Positions 56,101-64,000 of a DNA stretch of 64,000 nt are shown here, piece by piece. Source of the stretch: Aptenodytes patagonicus (lineage: Eukaryota > Chordata > Aves > Sphenisciformes > Spheniscidae). The DNA lies in assembly GCF_965638725.1 (NCBI RefSeq), contig NC_134970.1, forward strand, positions 935,001-999,000, read 5' to 3'. Numbering within the stretch: position 1 is the first letter of the stretch; each line of letters starts with the position of its first letter. The notes beneath the pieces were generated by a model. That model had not been told where the DNA came from. It did no database searches and saw only the letters and a program-made list of their open reading frames with translations. A program made the translations under genes and the position numbers.

Positions 56101-59100
56101 TGCCTGCACCTGCAGCAGATTGGGGCTTTCTGTGCCTGAGCCCCGGAGGGCTCAGCAGGACACGGGCTGGGCTCAGCCCCACTGCGCTGATGGTGAGGAG
56201 CAGTTGCAAGCTTTGTCCACTCTGGACCGGGTGTTAGGCAGAGCTAGAGGCAGTGCCAGTGAGGCCATGGCTATTAATAACTCCTCTCCCGGAGCCTGCT
56301 GCAGACCGTGCATGGGCTCTCTGCAGCATGAGGTGCATGTGTGGGAGCCGACGGGCAGGGCTGCAGTCAAACAAAGGGCTGGGAGACTCAGCTTTGCCTT
56401 TCAGATCGATCAGCAGCAGCTTTCCAGATTCATGTGTGTGGAGGGGAGGCTGGGAGCATCCCCCGACCCGCTGGAGGAGGGAGGGAGGCAGCAGGAGGTG
56501 GCAGCGGCAGCTCTGCATGCCTTGGCGGGGCAGGGACAGGAGCTGTGCTCAGCACCCTGTGTGTGGGCAGGCTGCTCTGCGGAGGGGACTCCAGCTCCCG
56601 TGCTGCCTCACCACGCCATGCTGCGCAGCCCCTTGCACCCGCGCGCTGCTCTCAGGAGGGATCTGGTTGCTGGTGTCCTGGCACGGCGTGGTCCCCTGCG
56701 CAGAGTCCCCCTTTAGTCTTGGCACAGCTGACCCTCCGCAGAGCCGTGCTGGTAGGTCTGGCACACCCCACTGCAGGGCCAGGTGATGCTTTCTTGAGCC
56801 TCCTCCTTTTCCAAGCGTCCAGTGTGGCTGTTCCAGGCTGTCTCCTGTCCGAGACCCATCTGGAGTGGACACAACCTACCCAGAGAGCTGCTCCACAAAG
56901 GCAGGCAGTGAGCAAGAGAGCAGCCTGCGTCAGGGCTGCTCTGAGCTGCGAAACCACAGCTCCCTGCAGGGCCTGGGACGGGACCTCTGGAGCCCTGACT
57001 ACTTTCCAGCTGGGGTCTGCACCCTCCCTCCCCGAAATCCCCATGGGAGACAGCATTGCCCTTTATTCCCCTTCTGAACTGTTGAGGTCCCCTTTCCATG
57101 GACAGTGGAAATGGCTGCTAGGTGTAATGAGAACTGCAAACAATCATTCGGGTGCTGAGAGCTGGTGTGCATGTGTGCATAGGTGTGCATACACATGCAT
57201 ATATTTTTTAAAAAATACGTATGTGCTAAAACCTCTCCAGCATGGGAGTTGTGAGTCTTAATTAATGAATTTCTCTTTGTTGCTACAAGAGCAACATTCT
57301 TGGGGGTAGGGGGAACAGGGGCCTCTTTCTCCTCTTGTTTATACCCAGTCCTGGCCAGTCTTGTTCCACGGGTTTCACTGGGGACCACTCTGGTTGGCGT
57401 GGTGTGACTGCCTTCACCCCTGGTGACGTGGGCTGGCCTCGAGCTCAAAGGGGCAGAGCTGGCATTCGTGGTTCTCGCCACCATCTGAAGCGTGTTGTGA
57501 AGTTCGGTGGTTCCCTTGTACTCTGGCTCCCGGAGTTAGCTGAGGATGGGGACAAATAGAGACAAGCTGAAATACATGTTACTGATCTAAACTTGTTGTA
57601 AAAAGCCCTTTTTGTATTGTGCCTTACATGAAAGATGCTGGTATGGTTCAGAGGTTAACTTTTATCTTAAGCTCAGCTAGAAGCTGAAGAGTTTTAGCAT
57701 TTTTTAAAATATCAGAAAAGTATAAAGACAAATTCTGATCTCTCTTACATTGGTATTAATGGAGAAAAATTTAATGGAAGTCTGTAGAAGCTTCTGATTT
57801 ACTCTTGTGTGAGATTGGATAGAAATAGCCCAAAGAATCTCATTGCTGCTGCCCGGATTCATCTGCACAGCAGAGAGCTATTAATGCTCTGTTTTCTTGC
57901 CTTTGGTCAATACATCTCGCAAGGCAGGAGGAAGCTGGATTATGTCTGCAAGTGTCCCAGTGTCATGCTATGTCAGATAATGAACTGTGGCTAAATTGGA
58001 TCAGCTTTTCAGTTGCCAGCCTCTCTGAAATCCAACAAGGAGTCAGGGCAGCAAGCTGTGCTTTCAGCCCCGGTGTGCCAAGAACAGAGCATTTGCTCTG
58101 ATAACCTGTGTGCTGCTGTGTTGGGAACCAGTGTTAGGCAGCGAGAGCTATTGTGGAGATTGCAGGCTGGAGCAGGTGAAAATCATTGTTAACCTGGAAA
58201 TTGAACAGCTCTGTTTTGCTTGGTGCTTCCCCATGCCTTAAAAATGTCTGGTCTGGCGCAAATCCGCTGTTCAAAGAAATAGAGATGTAATGAGAGCAGC
58301 ATCTCACTGAGCTGCATTCGTGATTTGCTTTTGACCTGATTATTCAGTTAATCCTGGTGGGTGAGGAGTGTGGCTCGAGAAGCATCCAGGCTCTCTGGAG
58401 GAATGCGGAGAAGACCCTTATGTTGGACACCTGAAGGTTTGTGTTTCCATGGAAATTGAGGGTTTGATCCAGAGTTATTAGAGAATATTGAAAGACCCCC
58501 CCCCTTGATAGCAGGGGTATCAAACCTGTAAGTGGAGAATACTTGCCAGCTCCTCTCCTGCACGTCTGCTGTCTGGTTGTGGTATCTGGCAGGACAGGGC
58601 ACCCACTTCCCTGCCCAGCGCCCTGCAGTGTGCATGCCCTGAGGAACGGCCCCTGTGCTCCCAGTGGGCTCCGACCCACTCCTGGTGATGCTGGGATGGG
58701 ATCCCAGCTCCACTGCCGCGTGTTGTCCCTTCTGTAACCTGCGGGCTGTGGCTCACCAAGGTTTCAGCAAGAGTCTGGGTGCTGTGGCTAAGGTGATGGC
58801 AGCGTGTGCTGCTGGGGTGGCACAGGGTCGAGGATCAGCTCCAGACACCCTGACGGCCAGAGCACAGCAGCCTCCTGGTCCTGCCTGGTGAGATGCTCTT
58901 GGGGGTAGCTGGAAAGCCGGGGTCAGCACGGACCCTGGAGGAGCCTGAATCCTCTGTGGTTGGCGGAAAGCTGAGCCCGTTCCCCGTGCATGCATGAGGA
59001 GTTCAGCCCAACATTTTATTATGACATTTCAAACAAAACAGGAGCATATCTCACACCCCAGGGGACCCGCAGGGATGCTCTGTGAGCGGGGGGGCTGCAG

Positions 59101-62100
59101 GGGAGCGGAGGCAGCGCTGAGCTGCCCCAGCCGCACTGCAGGCAGGGCGTCTGTATTTTCATTGGCGTTCCCGAGAGCGTAATCCTGTTAAGGGCTGAGC
59201 GTCTGATTCAGCTGTCCTGCTATATGGCTAATCCTGCCAGCAGGAGCGTGCATTATCCCATTGCCAGGGGAGGTTCTCTGGCCCCTCCAGGCACTGGGGT
59301 CACTGTGGGTGTCTCCGGCCCCTTTACCCTCCCTGCGGGCAGCCCAGGAGCCCCCGCCGCTGGCCCTGCTCCCCTCCCTTTGGGAAGCGAGCCCCCGGAA
59401 AGCCTGGGAATTGTGTACTGGCCCGGGAACCGTGCAAGGCTGTGTGGGCTTCTTTGAATTTTCCTGAGCAGCTTATGTCCCCCGGGCGTTAAGGTGGGCA
59501 CGCAGCCCGGCAGCCGGTGGGCGCTCCATTGAGGCTGGCCGGGGTGCAGGGAAATCCCAACTTTGATCCCATTGTCTGCTTTTGGGGCTGCACCATTCAA
59601 TAGTGTCACAGCCAGGGAGTTAATTTTACATTTGCCAAGCTTTAAATGCTATTTTTGCTCACGTCCCCCCTTGACTTCTGTGATTTCCCCGTATCTCGGG
59701 GAGTTTCACCCTTCTGTCATTGCTGGCTTCTTACAGGCAGGACGCAGTCTGGTGGAGTTTATTTCACTGGTGGCTGCCTTGGTTTCTTGGAGGATTGTAA
59801 ATGCTGTTTAAAAATATGATTTCTACAAAATAGGCAATTTTAGTTGCAAACCTCTTTGGACAAAATGTGGTTTTGCCCATCTCTCCCCTGAAAAAAGAAG
59901 AAGAAAGAACCCAGTGGTGATGAATAAGAAATATGTTGATAGAGCCAGTAATAAAATGTGCAAGTGCCTCTAGCAGCTGTGAAGTCCCACATCCGAGAGA
60001 AGGCAAGGAGATCCATGGGAAGCCCACGGTGCCAGGGGCACAGAAGATTTCAGTGCACAGCAGCCCTCATTTTGGGTTCATTTTGGCCATTTGATTATTT
60101 AAATTTTGGCTACAACCCAAAGATGGGTTGTCCCTGAGAAGATGCCAGTGTTCAGCCCCAGGAATACCCATTTAATCACTCTCTGCTATAACCTGAGACA
60201 GTGAATCTGGGGTTAAAAGCCTGAAGGAAAGCTGATAAATGTGTATAATATAAACTATTGAAGGGTAAAAAATTCTGAAAACACTGGAGAAAGTAAATAC
60301 AATAAATTTGGGGCGACGTTTCTCTCCCCAGCTCAGGTTTTCCAGCAGCAGCTGCCCAGCCCTCTAGCAGCTCAGAACTTCATAGCACCTCCAAAATCTA
60401 ATGAAGAGAGACTCTTGCGAAACATTTTTTTCTTGAACTAACCGAGCATGAGTAACCTTGGCTCTTTTTTCACCTGGGGTCTCCTGTAGGGCCTGGCAGT
60501 GCCGTTGATGAGGGACAGATGTGCTGAGCTCTGCGGGTTCCTCCCTGGGAGCTCCCGTTATCGCCCGCATCTGTCCCTCTGCCGTGGGCTGGGTGTGTGC
60601 CCCCCGGGACCCCTGCCTGCCAGCTCGCTGCTGAGTGTCTGTTTCTTCTTGTCTCTTCCAGTTTGGCTCTGCGGGAACCTCTCACTCCACATCCCCCGTG
60701 CCCTGGTCCCAGGTCCTTGGCCAGGCAGGTTGGGTTTCCATGTGGAGAGGTGGGAACGGCTCTGTCTCGGCTCCACCGGCTTCCCCGGCCAGGCTGGAGG
60801 CGGCTGCGCTGCTGCATGAGGGAGCTGCGAGTGCATGGTCATGGTCTGTTTGCTAACCTTGGTTTTTTGTTTTGCTCGAAGACAAGACATGAGGGCACCC
60901 ACAGACTGCATACAGCTGGGCTTTAGCTTAAACTGGAAGAGTCAATGAAAAATGAGAGAGCAACATATGAGAGAAGGTGATAAAGCACATGTACAGTGTT
61001 ACTAATATTGCTGCCCATCCTGAGCTGACGTCCTTGGGAAGTTGTTAGTGGGAGCGTGGTATCCTGAGACACCCATGCAAAACCCTTCCCAATTTTGGGG
61101 CACAACCCACAGCAGGGCAAAGCATTTTTGCTTTCATCTATTATTAATCCAGGACAAGATCCATTACTGGTTCAGAAAGTACATTAACAGTTTTGCTGGA
61201 AATCGCTTACATGGAGATCTTAATGCCGAGGTGGTGACATCTGGATTGGCTCTGCTGCACCAGGAGCCACTGTTCTTTCCTGAAGGTCTTGTGGTGGGTT
61301 GCGGCAGGAGGGACCCTTTCCCGTGCCAAGGAGTGAGTGTCCCCACACCTCAGGGGCAGGGCAGCTTTTAATAGGAACCAGAAGGGAGTGCTGGGGGGAG
61401 AAATGCAGACTTCAGGCCTGCCCTGGCTTTCTTCTGTCAAAACTTTTGCTCTTCATTACAAGCCCAGTGCTGTGAGGGCAGGCTGTGGGCTCTGCCAGCC
61501 GACGTCTTCTCAGTGTTCTGCCAAAATCTTGGTCTCTCTCTGCGTAATGAGGCAGTGCCCGCTGTGCTTCTGCAGGCTGGCAATGTGGGATGGGACTCCT
61601 GTCCCCGCGGGCTCTCCTCCTTTTCTGCTGGGGGCTCCCTACAGATGCCCCCGTCTGAGGATCGTGCTCCTGTCTCCCGCAGGTTCCCCAGGGCTGGCTC
61701 TGCGAGCCAGGCACCCCTTCCTGTTAAGCCCAGCTCCTCTGCTCCCTCCTCGCACTGCGGCTCTCTCCCTCTGGCCGATGAGGTTTCAGCTGTGTGGGGG
61801 TCGGGGCAGGCTGGGTGCTGCTCTGTGGGAAGAGGCTAATCAGTGCCATCGGGCGCTGCTTTGATCTATGGGCAGAGCAGGGGTACGCGAAGCTGCGGCT
61901 GTGCGAAACAGATGGTGGGGGCTTTCTGCGTTCCTGCCTGCCTTCTTTTTGATGTCTAATTCCCGCCTTGGCTGGCTGAATCCTGCCTGCCGGTGCCTGG
62001 CCATGCCGAGGGGTGGGCGGCAGGGCTGCGGGCAGGCGATGGGCTGGTGGTGGGCACTGGGCTCTGGGTCATCTCTGATGGCAAGGCCACTTGCAGAGCA

Positions 62101-64000
62101 CAGGAGGGCTTGTGAAGATGCTGAGATGCCTAAAGGGCCTCTGCCAAGTCCTTGTATGTGTTCAGCATGGTCCTGTTTATCCAACAGTGCCAGGGCACTT
62201 AAGCCCTTTATGAGGGCAAGAGTTATGCCATGTTTGCTGGCTGGTGCATGACGCTGTCTGCCGGGGTGGCACCTGGCTGGGTGCCCGTTGCACCTGGGCT
62301 GAGCTCCCCAGGGCCATGGGGTGAGCATGCATCATCCGAGCGACTTGCGAGAGCGCGGCCCCCGTCGGGATCCAGCCCTTGGCTCCCCACCAACGTACCT
62401 CCTAATAATTTTGCCTAAATGCTTTGCAAATCAGCCAGCAACCAATTTATCCCTGAAGTATTTTGGAGATGTCACTCCGAGAATGTTAATGGCGCATGAT
62501 TCACAGGGTCCTGCGTGCTGAAAAATGCGTGGCCATGCAGCGGGCTCATGCGGGAGGGCTGCTGGGACAGCATGCGGGGGGTCGGTGATTTATTAACGGT
62601 GGGTCATCTCGGCTTTTAGACCCCGCTTCCCTCTAGTGCAGCACAGCAAACTGGGGGAGAGACTGGGCCATTTAGATGGTGAGGATATCGTGCTTAAAAA
62701 TTGTTATTTTTGGATCGAGTTTCCCAGCCCCCTCTCCCCCCCCGCAGCATTAAACACAGTTGTTTATTGGAGCTGACAGTAGAAACACAAGCAGTTGTCG
62801 GTCGCTTCTGCAAGAGTAGTGTCTACCAGCGGTGGAATGAACATGACGGAGCCGATGACTAATACAGCTTTGAATTTTATATGCTTCCAGCTAACGGGTC
62901 CCATATGTTCCATCGCTGCAGCCTGAGGAGAGAGCGGCTTGTTCGGTGTGGTGCTGGGCCCCGGGGCAGGAAGCCTCGCTGGCTCCGGGACCTGGCTCCG
63001 AGGAGCTGGCTGCAGAGCCGGGGCAGGGACCAGGACCGTGCCGATGCCTGGCTCTGCCCCTCCCAGGGCTCCCAGTCCACGGCTGACTCGGGGCTCACAC
63101 CTGAGCGCGTCCTCCTTGCTGCGGCAGCCAGAGCCATGCTGCGGATGCGTTTGAGGGGTCCAAACCTTGGGGGGGGTAGCAGGAGCATGTGTGCTTGTGG
63201 CTCCGGGGCTGGTGCCGCTGGCAAGCTTTGCAGGCAGCACTGAGCCGGGTTCGATAGATTTATGAAGAGATCAAAGAGTCTCCAATCTACCCTGGCTAAC
63301 CTGGATCTCTCGCTCTGCAAGAGACTGTCATGATCAAATTGATACCCTTGGCTTGGAGCTCTCTCTTGTAGCCTGTTGAGGGGGGTGTGTGTGTTTCCTC
63401 AGCAAGCTGCTGTGTCATTAAAATAACCCATCAGCTCTCACAAATCATGCTTAGTAAAAACGTGTGCAGCTTTATTGCAGGGAGCAGTTAAAACCCGAGT
63501 CAAGCAAATGTAGACCATGTCCTCCCTGAGCACCCAGACTCCTGGTTGCATGTTCCCACATTTGCCCATGGGTGCTGCCGGCCCCTGCGCCCGGCTCCTG
63601 CTGCCTGGGCTGGCTACCAGAGCAGCGCAGCAGTTCTCTGGAGGAGCAGAGGCACTCTAAGGTGATTGCATAGCTTGAACAGGTCACTTTCCAGGACCTA
63701 CAACATAAAGAGATCATCCTGGAGTAATTTCTGACAGCCTGTGCTTACCGCTACCAGTGCTATGCCAGGGCTGAACTAGGGGAAGGCTTTTGTCTCATCG
63801 CTTTTGTTTGCACAGCACTGGCTAGACTGCTGCCGCCTTTCCATTTGCGTGTTGCTGCTAAGGGTGTGTTTTGGCTTGTTGCAGTTATTCAGACAAAAAT
63901 CAGAATCCATCTTGTTCCCCTCCAAATGAAGAAGGAAGTGATGGGAAGGCCATTGCCTCTTGCAAACAGCCATCTGCGGTCGGCGAAGCGTTTCCCACAC
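50111..64000. other. WNT2B upstream flank, no recognised gene
   Basis: About 13.9 kb of mostly GC-rich DNA with AT-rich islands (for example 54.4-54.6, 57.6-57.8, 59.8-60.3 kb). A C run lies near 58.49 kb. In mammals CTTNBP2NL lies beyond WNT2B, but I see no long CTTNBP2NL-like exon here. Apart from the candidate terminal exon at 62.75-62.92 kb, no gene-like feature can be supported. Confidence 0.65.
62745..62922 (-). other. Candidate terminal exon of unknown minus-strand transcript
   Basis: On the minus strand CTCTCTCCTCAG is a good acceptor at 62923-62924. It is followed by about 160 nt of less GC-rich sequence, then AATAAA (plus TTTATT at 62763-62768) and T/G-rich DNA. The open frame through it has MEHMGPVSWKHIKFKAVLVI followed by a hydrophobic stretch, and it stops at a TAA inside the AATAAA. 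I recognise no family. It could be a non-coding RNA exon or chance. Confidence 0.3.

Noticed and set aside
1..64000. CRISPR arrays, insertion sequences, bacterial operons, viral genes or long avian CR1 copies
   Set aside because: I looked for spaced repeats, transposase-like or reverse-transcriptase-like frames and typical CR1 ends and saw none. Short diverged fragments could be missed by eye.

Overview
The window is vertebrate nuclear DNA. Spliced exons with GT-AG introns match two recognisable genes, and there is no sign of operons, bacterial signals or viruses. The compact introns, the GC-rich right half and the absence of any long LINE or SINE copy fit a sauropsid, most likely a bird, on a small GC-rich chromosome. 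That placement is inference.

Layout. (1) 1-21,679, plus strand: the 3' portion of ST7L (suppression of tumorigenicity 7 like). Thirteen coding exons in continuous reading frame encode about 501 residues; the first coding exons lie left of the window. A short 3' UTR probably follows, to about 22.05 kb. (2) 22.05-29.45 kb: intergenic DNA between two genes that point at each other. It has a GT/AT microsatellite and a striking 30-bp palindrome but no gene I recognise. (3) 30,876-49,053, minus strand: the complete WNT2B coding sequence in five exons (385 residues). Intron 1 is 13.9 kb, the putative 3' UTR runs to about 29.45 kb, and the start lies in a dense CpG island (about 48.1-50.1 kb). (4) 50.1-64.0 kb: DNA upstream of WNT2B with no recognised gene. 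One small candidate terminal exon on the minus strand lies near 62.75-62.92 kb.

The tail-to-tail ST7L/WNT2B pair mirrors the ST7-WNT2 neighbourhood known in vertebrates, so the block is one half of an ancient duplicated pair. WNT2B is a secreted, lipid-modified ligand of Frizzled/LRP receptors. ST7L is a multi-pass membrane protein of poorly known function. They are neighbours by ancestry; nothing here shows a shared pathway.

The points most worth checking are: the ST7L last exon, which reads as an ST7L-type tail in the spliced frame but keeps an ST7-type tail in another frame; a pair of opposed ZNF143-type elements in the putative WNT2B 3' UTR; a perfect palindrome of nuclear-receptor half-sites; a 36-bp poly-C run; and a near-identical 101-bp-period repeat with a palindromic core. 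I found no evidence for a wholly new biological system.
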